Positions 1-7,683 are shown, numbered from the stretch's first letter. The stretch is 10,536 nt of DNA from an uncultured Phascolarctobacterium sp. (GCA_900551745.1 URXA01000027.1:1-10536), one strand, 5' to 3'. The notes: generated by a model from the letters alone, not told the origin. Numbers and translations: made by a program.

Positions 1-1
1 C

Positions 2-22
2 GAAGAACTTGACTGGAAATAA
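2..22 (+). CDS. Possible C-terminal end of an upstream gene (partial)
   Basis: The first bases can be read as the end of an open frame coding EELDWK followed by two consecutive TAA stops (20-25). A second frame, ending KNLTGNNN with TAA at 26-28, is equally open. Too few codons remain to identify a product or to decide the frame. The main reason to expect a + strand gene end here is the strong terminator just downstream at 70-120. The identity of the neighbour (for example pyrR, or something unrelated) cannot be seen. Confidence 0.3.
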   Translation, partial: EELDWK

Positions 23-69
23 TAATTAATAAAAACCCCGTTGTCTTTTAAGACATGTATCTGTCAATA

Positions 70-120
70 AAAAGCAGACACTATTAAAACTTGTGTTTTT
101 AATAGTGTCTGCTTTTATTT
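70..120 (+). terminator. Long-stem Rho-independent terminator upstream of the pyr operon
   Basis: Positions 70-89 pair perfectly with 97-116, giving a 20-bp stem with a 7-nt loop (CTTGTGT). A TTTTATTTT tract follows on the + strand. The left side carries an A run (69-73), so the - strand would also read a T tract after the stem and the element may work in both directions. It separates the upstream gene from the pyr promoter, so the operon is probably not reached by read-through. Confidence 0.85.
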
Positions 121-229
121 TACCAATATACCGGATATACGATAGATACAGATATTACAAGAAGCAGATTTGTATCGTTGCTGTAATTGCGCCGGAAGTA
201 AAATTTCTGGAAAATATTTTGATTTTGGT
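121..229. other. Intergenic stretch between terminator and pyr promoter
   Basis: No convincing gene is visible. The stretch has a near-palindrome, ATAT-A-CCGG-ATAT, at 126-138, and a possible long-loop hairpin in which GATACA (145-150) can pair with TGTATC (171-176). It lies upstream of the predicted transcription start, so any role would be as DNA, for example as an operator or UP element. No known operator motif is recognised. Confidence 0.4.
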
Positions 230-258
230 TTGACGTACCACTTAAGGGATGATAGAAT
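230..258 (+). promoter_or_regulatory. Sigma-70/sigma-A type promoter of the pyr operon
   Basis: A -35 box TTGACG (230-235) is followed by exactly 17 bp and a -10 box TAGAAT (253-258). Initiation would fall around 264-266, giving a leader of about 130 nt before the pyrB start codon. The -35 box differs from consensus at one base (TTGACA) and the -10 box also at one (TATAAT). A second copy of the -10 sequence lies 14 bp downstream at 267-272, inside a tandem repeat, but has no fitting -35 box. Confidence 0.8.
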
Positions 259-278
259 ATTACCAATAGAATATTACC
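252..278 (+). repeat. Tandem 13-bp direct repeat spanning the -10 region and transcript start
   Basis: The 13-mer ATAGAATATTACC occurs at 252-264 and again at 266-278, separated by a single A, so the period is 14 bp. The first copy contains the promoter -10 box. The second holds a duplicate TAGAAT and supplies most of the 5' strand of the PyrR-binding hairpin's lower stem (275-280). Both copies are identical. Confidence 0.85.
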
Positions 279-308
279 TTTAAAGCGGTCCTGTGAGACT
301 GTAAGGTA
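275..308 (+). promoter_or_regulatory. PyrR-binding loop (anti-antiterminator) in the pyr leader RNA
   Basis: The lower stem is TACCTT (275-280) paired with AAGGTA (303-308). The upper stem is CGGTC (286-290) paired with GACTG (297-301), capped by the hexaloop CUGUGA (291-296). A purine-rich bulge (281-285, UAAAG) sits on the 5' side between the two stems. The core GGUCCUGUGAGACU closely resembles the Bacillus-type PyrR site (ARUCCNGNGAGGYU). In that family, PyrR loaded with UMP or UTP stabilises this hairpin so that the downstream terminator forms. The sequence match and structure are seen directly; control by UMP is inferred from the family. Confidence 0.85.
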
Positions 309-338
309 GACTTTTAGGTAACTTGTACTACAAGCCTT
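303..338 (+). promoter_or_regulatory. Putative antiterminator of the pyr attenuator
   Basis: AAGG (303-306), the 3' strand of the PyrR hairpin, can pair with CCTT (335-338) in the 5' arm of the terminator, extended by TAG (307-309) with CTA (328-330). Formation would exclude both the PyrR-bound hairpin and the terminator, which is the expected logic. A second hairpin, AGG plus CTTGT (316-318, 322-326) with ACAAGCCT (330-337), would also block the terminator arm. Which of the two is used cannot be decided without folding calculations. Confidence 0.5.
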
Positions 339-372
339 CTTTGCCATCTTGCAGGCACAGAAGGCTTTTTTT
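332..372 (+). terminator. Leader (attenuator) terminator before pyrB
   Basis: AAGCCTTCT (332-340) pairs with AGAAGGCTT (359-367). An inner stem, TGCC (342-345) with GGCA (354-357), closes an 8-nt loop. A run of seven T (366-372) follows. This is a standard intrinsic terminator lying 25 nt before the pyrB start codon, in the position expected for a PyrR-controlled attenuator. Confidence 0.9.
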
Positions 373-396
373 ATGTGATTAATAGGAGGTAGGACA

Positions 397-1353
397 ATGG
401 CAAAAGCAAACGTATCTCTGGGTGGCAGAGATATCCTTGATCTGGATTCACTTTCCATCGAGGAGTATGAAATGATTCTGCAAACTGCGGCAGAAATGAA
501 GAAAATCATGAAACGTGATATCAAAAAGGTGCCGTCACTGCGGGGCAAATCCATTATCAACCTTTTTTATGAACCCAGTACCAGAACAAGAACCTCATTT
601 GAGCTGGCTGGAAAATATCTTGGCGCTGACGTAGTCAATATTACTACTGCCAGCTCCAGCGTCGTTAAGGGCGAATGCCTGCGCGACACCATTCTTACTG
701 TACAATCTATGGCTTGTGACGCAATCGTTATGCGCCATCCTATCGAGGGTGCCGCTGCTTATGCTGCGGAGGTTGCTGATCCTGTTATCATCAACGCAGG
801 CGACGGAGCTCATGCGCATCCTTCTCAGGGACTGCTGGATATGTTTACCATTCGTGAACAGGGCAAAGACCTGAAGGGTTTAAAAATGGCGATTTTAGGT
901 GACGTGCTGTACAGCCGCGTTGCCCGTACTAATATCGCTGCCTGGACTAAGATGGGGGCTGATGTACATGTAGCCGGACCGATGACTTTGCTGCCTCACG
1001 ATATAGAAAGTCTGGGCGTAACCGTACACAAACGCGTTGAAGATGCTATCGAAGGTGCTGATGTTATTGACGTCCTGCGCATTCAGCTGGAACGTCAGAA
1101 AAAAGGACTGTTCCCGTCTCCGCGTGAATATGCACGAATCTTTGGCTTGAATGAGAAGCGCCTGGCGCTGGCAAAACCCGATGTTACTGTCCTGCATCCC
1201 GGCCCGATGAACCGCGGCCTGGAAATTTCCTGGGAGGTCGGCTACTGCGATAACGCCGCTATTCGTGATGAAGTACAAAACGGTGTAGCAGTACGTATGG
1301 CACTCTTATTCTTGACTTTGACAGGGGGTAAGCAAATTGAAAACATTGATTAA
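397..1353 (+). CDS. pyrB: Aspartate carbamoyltransferase, catalytic subunit
   Basis: The 318-residue enzyme joins carbamoyl phosphate to aspartate, giving N-carbamoyl-aspartate, the committed step of pyrimidine synthesis in the cytoplasm. The carbamoyl-phosphate site STRTR is at residues 61-65, followed by the ASSSVVKGE loop (Ser86-Lys91), HPIEG at 114-118, HAHPSQG around His141, RIQLERQ at 228-234 and HPGPMNRG at 267-274. All key family residues are visible and the length is normal for the catalytic chain. The ATG has a strong AGGAGGT (384-390) six bases upstream. No pyrI regulatory-chain gene is adjacent, so the enzyme is probably an unregulated trimer, with control at the RNA attenuator instead. 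Its last 17 bases overlap pyrC. Confidence 0.98.
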   Translation: MAKANVSLGGRDILDLDSLSIEEYEMILQTAAEMKKIMKRDIKKVPSLRGKSIINLFYEPSTRTRTSFELAGKYLGADVVNITTASSSVVKGECLRDTILTVQSMACDAIVMRHPIEGAAAYAAEVADPVIINAGDGAHAHPSQGLLDMFTIREQGKDLKGLKMAILGDVLYSRVARTNIAAWTKMGADVHVAGPMTLLPHDIESLGVTVHKRVEDAIEGADVIDVLRIQLERQKKGLFPSPREYARIFGLNEKRLALAKPDVTVLHPGPMNRGLEISWEVGYCDNAAIRDEVQNGVAVRMALLFLTLTGGKQIENID

Positions 1354-2629
1354 AAACGGTCGTGTCATCGATCCCAGCCAAAATATTGATGCCGTTATGG
1401 ATGTGCTGGTAGAAGACGGCGTAATAAAAGAAGTTGCGGCAGAGATTAAAGCTGCTGCCGATGAAGTATATGATGCTGATGGTCTTATAGTAGCACCAGG
1501 TTTGGTTGACGTGCATACACATTTGCGTGAACCGGGTCTGGAAGCTAAGGAGGATATCGTAACAGGTACGATGGCTGCAGCAGCCGGCGGTGTTACGACT
1601 ATCGCCTGTATGCCGAATACCAAGCCGGTTATTGATAACTCCATCATTGTTTCCGGTATTAAGGAACGCGCTGCACGTGAAGGTTATGTTAATGTAGAAG
1701 TTATCGGTGCTATCAGCAAAGGCGAGGAAGGTAAAGAGCTGGCTGAAATGATCGATATGTCTGAAAAAGGCGCTATGGCGTTCTCGGATGACGGACACTT
1801 TGTCAACAGTCCGCGTCTGTTTACACTTGCCGCCAAATATATCGGTGCTTTTGATAAGGTTTTGATTTCCCATGCTATCGAACCGGAACTGGGACATGAA
1901 GGCTACATGCATGAAGGCGCTGTTTCCGCACGTATCGGAGTGCCCGGTATACCTGCGATAGCAGAAGATATTGCTGTTGCCCGCGACTGTCTTATTGCCG
2001 AATATACCGGCGCACATGTACATATTGCGCATGTTGCCAGCAAAGGTGCTGTTGATATCATTCGCGACTTCAAGAAAAAAGGCGTCAATGTGACCTGTGA
2101 AGTTACAGTACATCATCTGACCTTAACTGACGAGGCCTGTGCTGCTTACAGCAGTGCTGCCAGAGTATCACCGCCGCTGCGCAGCCTGGATCATGTAGAG
2201 GCATTGCGAGCTGCAGTTAAAGATGGTACGGTAGATGCCATTGTCACTGACCATGCGCCGCATGCTCCTGAAGAAAAAGACGTTGAGTTCCGTTATGCGC
2301 CCTGCGGATTTACAGGTTTGGAAACATCCGTTGGTGTAGTTTTAACTGATCTTTATCATACAAACATCTTCACAATTAACGAAATTATTGGTAAAATGAG
2401 TACAGAGCCTGCGAATATTTTTGCACTAAAAGCTGGAAGTTTAAAAGTCGGCTATCCGGCAGATGTAACTATTATCGACCTTAACAAAGAATGGACTGTT
2501 GATAATACGAAATTTTATACACGCGGCAAGGTAACTCCTTTCCAAGGAAAACATTGCAAAGGTAAAGCCGTAGCTACGATGGTAGCAGGTAAATTCGTAA
2601 TGAGAGATGGTGAAGTATGCAAACGGTAG
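1337..2629 (+). CDS. pyrC: Dihydroorotase (type I, zinc metalloenzyme)
   Basis: This 430-residue amidohydrolase cyclises carbamoyl-aspartate to dihydroorotate. Expected metal and catalytic residues are present: the HTH pair His60/His62 with LREPG after it, Asp151/Asp152 in FSDDG, His179 in LISHA, His232 in HIAHVAS and Asp305 in VTDHAPH. The N-terminal start KTLIKNGRVIDP is typical of the family and fixes the start at a TTG codon. AGGGGGT (1323-1329) lies seven bases upstream and no better in-frame start exists. The start lies inside pyrB (17-nt overlap), which suggests translational coupling. Length and motifs match the long Bacillus/Aquifex-like type rather than the shorter E. coli PyrC type. 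Confidence 0.97.
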   Translation: MKTLIKNGRVIDPSQNIDAVMDVLVEDGVIKEVAAEIKAAADEVYDADGLIVAPGLVDVHTHLREPGLEAKEDIVTGTMAAAAGGVTTIACMPNTKPVIDNSIIVSGIKERAAREGYVNVEVIGAISKGEEGKELAEMIDMSEKGAMAFSDDGHFVNSPRLFTLAAKYIGAFDKVLISHAIEPELGHEGYMHEGAVSARIGVPGIPAIAEDIAVARDCLIAEYTGAHVHIAHVASKGAVDIIRDFKKKGVNVTCEVTVHHLTLTDEACAAYSSAARVSPPLRSLDHVEALRAAVKDGTVDAIVTDHAPHAPEEKDVEFRYAPCGFTGLETSVGVVLTDLYHTNIFTINEIIGKMSTEPANIFALKAGSLKVGYPADVTIIDLNKEWTVDNTKFYTRGKVTPFQGKHCKGKAVATMVAGKFVMRDGEVCKR

Positions 2630-3696
2630 CAAGAAAAGGTAAATTGGTATTAAAAGACGGCAGCGTTTATGAAGGCGAGCTATACGGCAAACGCAATGCG
2701 GTAGGCGAGGTTGTTTTCACTACCGGTATGAGCGGTTATCAGGAAACCTTAACGGACCCGTCCTTTTGCGGTCAGATTGTTGTTATGACTTATCCTTTAG
2801 TTGGAAATTACGGTACTAACGATCTTTTTAATCAGGGGCGTAAATCTTTTTTTCAGGGATATGTACTCAGTGAGCTGTGTGATCATCCCAGCAACTGGCG
2901 CTGCGAAAAAACTCTGGAACAGTTTCTGGATGAACAGGATGTGCCTGTGCTGACAGGTGTTGATACACGTGCGATTACCCGCAAACTGCGTAATTATGGT
3001 GTGCTGCAGGGCGTTATCGTGCCGGCAGATATGCCGCAGGAGGAAGTAGAAAAGCTGCTGGCTACACCGGAGGTACATGACCAGGTGGCTACAGTAACAA
3101 CTTCCGAAATTTATACGCTTGGCAACGGTAAATACCATGTTGCGGTCATGGATTTTGGTATCAAACAAAATATCCTTGAATATCTGGCAAGCTTTGACTG
3201 CCATTTGACGGTTTTTCCTGCATATACTACAGCAGAGGAGATTTTGGCGGCCCAGCCGGACGGTATTTTCTTGGCTAATGGTCCCGGCGATCCGAAAGAT
3301 TTACAGCCGATCATAGAGGAAGTTAAGAAGCTGATCGGCAAGAAGCCGATTTTCGGTATCTGCTTAGGACATCAAATTTTAGCTTTGGCTAATGGCGCTG
3401 ATACTTTTAAAATGAAATTCGGGCATCGTGGTGTCAACCATCCGGTTAAAGACCTGGTGGAAAATAAGGTGCTGATCAGTTCACAAAACCATGGTTATGC
3501 TGTTGACGAAAAATCTTTAGCCGGTCTGAATGTGGAAATAACTAACATCTCACTGAACGATGGTACGATTGAAGGTCTGCGTTATCTTGACCATCCTTCT
3601 TTCGCAGTCCAGTATCATCCTGAAGCAAGCCCCGGACCAGGCGGTCATGAATATTTATTTAAACGTTTTGTAAAAATGATGGGAGGCCAAAACTGA
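2617..3696 (+). CDS. carA: Carbamoyl-phosphate synthase small subunit (glutaminase)
   Basis: The 359-residue chain hydrolyses glutamine and passes ammonia to CarB. An N-terminal CarA-specific domain (roughly residues 8-140, opening KLVLKDGSVYEGE) is followed by a class I glutamine amidotransferase domain (about 172-355). The catalytic triad is visible as Cys249 in FGICLGHQ, His334 and Glu336 in YHPEASPGP. ANGPGDP near residue 220 and SSQNHGYAV near 290 are also typical. The ATG overlaps the end of pyrC by 13 nt and no clear Shine-Dalgarno is placed for it; only a GGTGA lies three bases upstream. Translation may therefore depend on ribosomes ending pyrC. The start is supported by the family's usual N-terminus a few residues inside. 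Confidence 0.97.
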   Translation: MQTVARKGKLVLKDGSVYEGELYGKRNAVGEVVFTTGMSGYQETLTDPSFCGQIVVMTYPLVGNYGTNDLFNQGRKSFFQGYVLSELCDHPSNWRCEKTLEQFLDEQDVPVLTGVDTRAITRKLRNYGVLQGVIVPADMPQEEVEKLLATPEVHDQVATVTTSEIYTLGNGKYHVAVMDFGIKQNILEYLASFDCHLTVFPAYTTAEEILAAQPDGIFLANGPGDPKDLQPIIEEVKKLIGKKPIFGICLGHQILALANGADTFKMKFGHRGVNHPVKDLVENKVLISSQNHGYAVDEKSLAGLNVEITNISLNDGTIEGLRYLDHPSFAVQYHPEASPGPGGHEYLFKRFVKMMGGQN

Positions 3697-6600
3697 TGCC
3701 AAAACTGCAGAATATCAAAAAAGTTCTTGTTATCGGTTCCGGCCCGATCATTATCGGTCAAGCTGCTGAGTTTGACTATGCCGGTACTCAGGCCTGCCGT
3801 TCTCTGAAAGAGGAAGGGCTGGAGGTAGTACTCGTCAACAGTAATCCGGCTACGATCATGACGGACGTGCATATCGCCGACCGTGTTTATATCGAGCCTG
3901 TCAATGTTGAATTTTTGGAAAGTGTTATCAAACGCGAGCGTCCTGATTCTTTGCTGGCGACTTTGGGTGGTCAGGTTGGCCTGAATCTTGCAATCGATCT
4001 GGAAGAAAAAGGTATCCTGCGCGAATATAACGTGCAGCTTTTAGGTACTCAGATTTATAGTATCAAGAGAGCAGAAGATCGTGAGCTTTTCAAAGAAACT
4101 ATGGAGAAAATCAATCAGCCTATTCCGGAAAGCGCTATCGTTGAAACGATGGCGGCAGCGAAGGAATTTGCCCGTAAAGTCGGGTTCCCGCTGATCGTTC
4201 GGCCGGCATATACTTTGGGCGGCACCGGCGGCGGTATCGCTGAAAGTGAAGATGAACTGGATGAAATCGTTAATAAAGGTCTAAAATACAGTCTGATTGG
4301 TCAGGCATTGATTGAACGCAGCGTAGCCGGCTGGAAAGAGATTGAATTTGAAGTGCTGCGTGACGCTGCTGATAACTGCATCACTGTCTGCTCAATGGAA
4401 AATCTTGATCCTGTAGGCGTACATACCGGCGACTCTATCGTTGCCGCTCCGGCGCAGACTCTGAGCGATCGCGAAGTACAGCTGCTGCGTCAGGCTTCTA
4501 TTGACATAGTACGTGAATTGGGTGTGCGCGGCGGCTGTAACGTGCAGCTGGCATTGGATCCCAATTCTGAACGTTATTATGTAATCGAAGTAAATCCGCG
4601 TGTCAGCCGTTCTTCGGCTTTGGCTTCTAAAGCTACCGGTTACCCGATCGCAAAGGTTTCCAGCAAGATAGCTATCGGGTATAATCTGGACGAGATCCAA
4701 AATGCTGTAACGAAAAAGACCACTGCCTGCTTCGAGCCTTCTATCGATTATGTAGTACTGAAATTCCCGCGCTGGCCTTTTGATAAATTTGTTACGGCCG
4801 ACCGTACATTAGGCACCCAAATGAAAGCGACCGGCGAAGTTATGGCTATCGAACGTACTTTGGAAGCAGCAATGCTGAAAGCGATTCGTTCTTTGGAAAT
4901 CGGTTTGACTCATTTGGAAATGCCGGAGTTAAAAGAACTGAGTGATGAAGAAATTCGTGCTCGTATTTCTAAAATCGATGACGAACGTATCTTTGTTGTT
5001 GCCGAAGCATTTCGCCGCGGCATAAGTTTGGAAGATATCCATGAGATCACTATGATCGACAGATGGTTCCTGCAGAAAATATTGAATATCGTCAAGATGG
5101 AAACTGTTTTAAAAACTGAGCCGATGACCCAGGAGGTAATGCGTAAAGCTAAACGCATGGGCTTTGCCGATGTGGTTATTGGCGAATATATTGGTAAACA
5201 GATGATGGAAGTACGTGCTATGCGTAAAGACTGGGGCATTGTTCCAACCTATAAAATGGTTGATACCTGTGCTGCCGAGTTTGAAGCTGAAACACCCTAC
5301 TATTATTCTACCTATGCTGTTGAAGATGAAGTACGCGTCAGTGATAAAAAGAAGGTTGCTGTTTTAGGCAGCGGACCGATCCGTATCGGGCAAGGCGTAG
5401 AGTTTGACTATTGCTCCGTACATTCTGTCTGGGCACTGAAAGAGCTTGGATATGAAACCATCATTATTAATAATAACCCGGAAACTGTAAGTACGGATTT
5501 TGACACTTCTGACCGTCTTTATTTTGAACCTTTGACACTAGAAGATGTTTTGAATATTCTTGATAAGGAACAGCCTGAAGGCGTTATCGTACAGTTTGGC
5601 GGCCAAACTGCAATCAATCTGGCTGGTCCGCTTGCAGATGCAGGCGTGAAAATACTTGGCTCCAGCGTTGACAGCATTGACAGAGCTGAAGATAGAGAAC
5701 GATTTGAACAGCTTTTGACAGACTGCAATATTCCGCGTCCGAAAGGACATACTGTTTTTGATACGGCTGGCGCTTTAAAAGCTGCCGCTGATGTCGGCTA
5801 TCCGGTTATGGTTCGTCCGTCTTATGTTTTGGGCGGCCGTGCAATGGAAATAGTTTATAATGATGAAGAACTGAAACATTATATGTCCAGTGCTGTTAAG
5901 GCTTCACGCGAACATCCGGTACTGGTCGATCATTATCTGCAGGGTACAGAGGTCGAAGTCGATGCTATCTGCGACGGTACCGAAGTGCTGATCCCCGGTA
6001 TTATGGAGCATATCGAACGTGCAGGTGTGCATTCCGGCGATTCTATCGCTGTTTATCCGCCGCGTAATCTATCCGAGTCGGTTATCAAAACGATCATTGA
6101 TTATACCAACCGTATGGCGCTTGGACTGGAAGTAAAAGGCATGATCAATATCCAGTATATCGTACGGAATAATGAGGTTTATGTAATTGAAGTCAATCCG
6201 CGTTCTTCCCGTACAGTTCCTTTCCTGAGTAAGGTCACCAACGTGCCGATGATCAATGTAGCAACTAAAGCCGCTATGGGTCATTCGCTGCGGGAGCTGG
6301 GATATAAACCGGGCTTGGGCTTCTTCCCGGACTATTATGCAGTTAAAGCCCCTGTGTTCTCTTTCAACAAAATGAGTAATGTCGATATTACATTAGGACC
6401 TGAGATGAAATCTACAGGTGAAGTAATGTGCGTTGATTATCAGTACTCACGTGCTTTGTATAAAGCATGTATTGCTTCCGGGATCAATGTGCCGCATGAA
6501 GGCTCGATACTGATCACTGTTGCTGATATGGATAAACCTGAAGCGGCAGAAATTGCGGCCGGTTTTGCCGACCTGGGCTATGAAATAATGGCTACCGGCG

Positions 6601-6905
6601 GTACGGCTGAATATCTGAAAGAAAAGGGTGTTAAGGTGACCGTAGCGACTAAAGTCAGCGAGGGCAGCCCCAACATTCTTGATGATATCAAAGAAGGCCG
6701 GATAAGCATGGTTATCAATACAACTAACCATGGACGTGATGCTGAGCGTGATGGCTTTAAAATCAGACGTTCCACAGTGGAACATGCCATTGCCTGCCTG
6801 ACTTCTATGGATACAGCACGTGAACTGCAGCACGTTATGTCGGCAATGCGCCGCCGCCGTGTGGTCAGTATCGTTGCATTGCAGGATTTAGCCTGGGAGG
6901 GATAA
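3696..6905 (+). CDS. carB: Carbamoyl-phosphate synthase large subunit
   Basis: The 1069-residue protein makes carbamoyl phosphate from bicarbonate, ammonia and two ATP. It shows the family's internal duplication. The first synthetase half begins with IGSGPIIIGQ (residues 13-22) and ends past its ATP-grasp signature EVNPR (298-302). An oligomerisation segment covers about 400-550. The second half begins with LGSGPIRIGQ (557 on) and has EVNPRSSR at 832-839. The C-terminal methylglyoxal-synthase-like domain (about 936-1069) carries ATGGTA (966-971) and NTTNHGR (1008-1014), the region that binds allosteric nucleotides such as UMP in relatives, so feedback inhibition is plausible. The ATG overlaps the carA stop by one base (ATGA type), with GGGAGG at 3681-3686. 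Length is that of a complete enzyme. Confidence 0.98.
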   Translation: MPKLQNIKKVLVIGSGPIIIGQAAEFDYAGTQACRSLKEEGLEVVLVNSNPATIMTDVHIADRVYIEPVNVEFLESVIKRERPDSLLATLGGQVGLNLAIDLEEKGILREYNVQLLGTQIYSIKRAEDRELFKETMEKINQPIPESAIVETMAAAKEFARKVGFPLIVRPAYTLGGTGGGIAESEDELDEIVNKGLKYSLIGQALIERSVAGWKEIEFEVLRDAADNCITVCSMENLDPVGVHTGDSIVAAPAQTLSDREVQLLRQASIDIVRELGVRGGCNVQLALDPNSERYYVIEVNPRVSRSSALASKATGYPIAKVSSKIAIGYNLDEIQNAVTKKTTACFEPSIDYVVLKFPRWPFDKFVTADRTLGTQMKATGEVMAIERTLEAAMLKAIRSLEIGLTHLEMPELKELSDEEIRARISKIDDERIFVVAEAFRRGISLEDIHEITMIDRWFLQKILNIVKMETVLKTEPMTQEVMRKAKRMGFADVVIGEYIGKQMMEVRAMRKDWGIVPTYKMVDTCAAEFEAETPYYYSTYAVEDEVRVSDKKKVAVLGSGPIRIGQGVEFDYCSVHSVWALKELGYETIIINNNPETVSTDFDTSDRLYFEPLTLEDVLNILDKEQPEGVIVQFGGQTAINLAGPLADAGVKILGSSVDSIDRAEDRERFEQLLTDCNIPRPKGHTVFDTAGALKAAADVGYPVMVRPSYVLGGRAMEIVYNDEELKHYMSSAVKASREHPVLVDHYLQGTEVEVDAICDGTEVLIPGIMEHIERAGVHSGDSIAVYPPRNLSESVIKTIIDYTNRMALGLEVKGMINIQYIVRNNEVYVIEVNPRSSRTVPFLSKVTNVPMINVATKAAMGHSLRELGYKPGLGFFPDYYAVKAPVFSFNKMSNVDITLGPEMKSTGEVMCVDYQYSRALYKACIASGINVPHEGSILITVADMDKPEAAEIAAGFADLGYEIMATGGTAEYLKEKGVKVTVATKVSEGSPNILDDIKEGRISMVINTTNHGRDAERDGFKIRRSTVEHAIACLTSMDTARELQHVMSAMRRRRVVSIVALQDLAWEG

Positions 6906-6909
6906 GCCC

Positions 6910-7683
6910 GTGCCAAAAACTATTACGAACGCTACTGTTATTGGTCAGCGTGTTTTAAACGCTACTACAAAATTAATAGAAGTTTATGCTCCCGAGATCG
7001 CCAAAACGGCGGTCCCGGGACAATTCGTGAATGTGCAGGTCTGTAAGAATACTGCGCCGCTGCTTCGCCGTCCTTTTGGCGTTGCCGGAGTGAATGCGGA
7101 TAACGGCACTTTCATTATGATCTATCGCATTATCGGCGAAGCTACGCAGATTCTGGCAGAAGTGTGCAGTGGAGATAAGCTGAGTATAGTTGGTCCTTTA
7201 GGCCATGGCTTTGCTATGGAGGCTGAACGTCCATTACTGGTTGGCGGTGGTCTGGGACTGGCGCCGCTGCTGTATTTGGCAGAGGGCTTCTGTGCGCAGA
7301 ACAAGCCCATAGAGATTTTAATGGGAGGGCGTTCGGAAGAAGAACTGTTTTGGACAGATTTGTACGAAGATATTTGCCAAAATATCCATATTACGACAGA
7401 TGACGGCAGCTGTGGTGTGCAGGGGACAGTAATCGCACTTTTGCCGCAGCTTTTAGACAGCGGTAAATATGATTGCGTCTATGTCTGCGGGCCTGTACCG
7501 ATGATGAAAGCCGTAGCTGAAGTTGCTGGCGAAAAAAATATAAAATGTCAGGTTTCTTTGGAAAAGTACATGGCCTGTGGTCTTGGAGCGTGCTTGTCCT
7601 GTTCGTGCAGCGGTATAGGCAAGCGGCTCAAAGTTTGTACCGACGGCCCGGTATTTTGGTCCGAGGAGGTGGGCGAATGGTAA
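6910..7683 (+). CDS. pyrK: Dihydroorotate dehydrogenase B, electron transfer subunit
   Basis: The 257-residue iron-sulfur flavoprotein takes electrons from PyrD and passes them to NAD. It has an FAD-binding beta-barrel with the RRPFG motif at 53-57, a nucleotide-binding fold with VGGGLGLAPLL at 111-121, and a C-terminal [2Fe-2S] cluster site with Cys223, Cys228, Cys231 and Cys243 (spacing 4-2-11). An extra cysteine (Cys233) lies inside the cluster loop. The start is GTG with GGGAGG (6896-6901) eight bases upstream and a 4-nt gap after carB; the following PKTITNATVIGQ fits the family's N-terminus. Its presence beside pyrD marks the dehydrogenase as the NAD-linked class 1B type. The last seven bases overlap pyrD. 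Confidence 0.96.
   Translation: MPKTITNATVIGQRVLNATTKLIEVYAPEIAKTAVPGQFVNVQVCKNTAPLLRRPFGVAGVNADNGTFIMIYRIIGEATQILAEVCSGDKLSIVGPLGHGFAMEAERPLLVGGGLGLAPLLYLAEGFCAQNKPIEILMGGRSEEELFWTDLYEDICQNIHITTDDGSCGVQGTVIALLPQLLDSGKYDCVYVCGPVPMMKAVAEVAGEKNIKCQVSLEKYMACGLGACLSCSCSGIGKRLKVCTDGPVFWSEEVGEW

Noticed and set aside
120..560. 146-codon open frame on the - strand crossing the pyr promoter, leader and pyrB start
   Set aside because: It overlaps the promoter, attenuator and the conserved 5' part of pyrB, and its translation looks like no known protein.
1259..2116. 285-codon open frame on the - strand opposite pyrC
   Set aside because: It is antisense to a clearly conserved dihydroorotase, has low-complexity composition rich in His, Phe, Asn and Cys typical of a shadow frame, and shows no ribosome site or family motif.
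3696..6905. Internal duplication of carB as evidence of a gene fusion event in this genome
   Set aside because: The two homologous synthetase halves are an ancient feature of all CarB proteins, not a local event.
7545..7676. 44-codon N-terminal extension of pyrD
   Set aside because: It lies entirely in pyrK in another frame; the ATG at 7677 has an ideal AGGAGGT and gives the normal family N-terminus.
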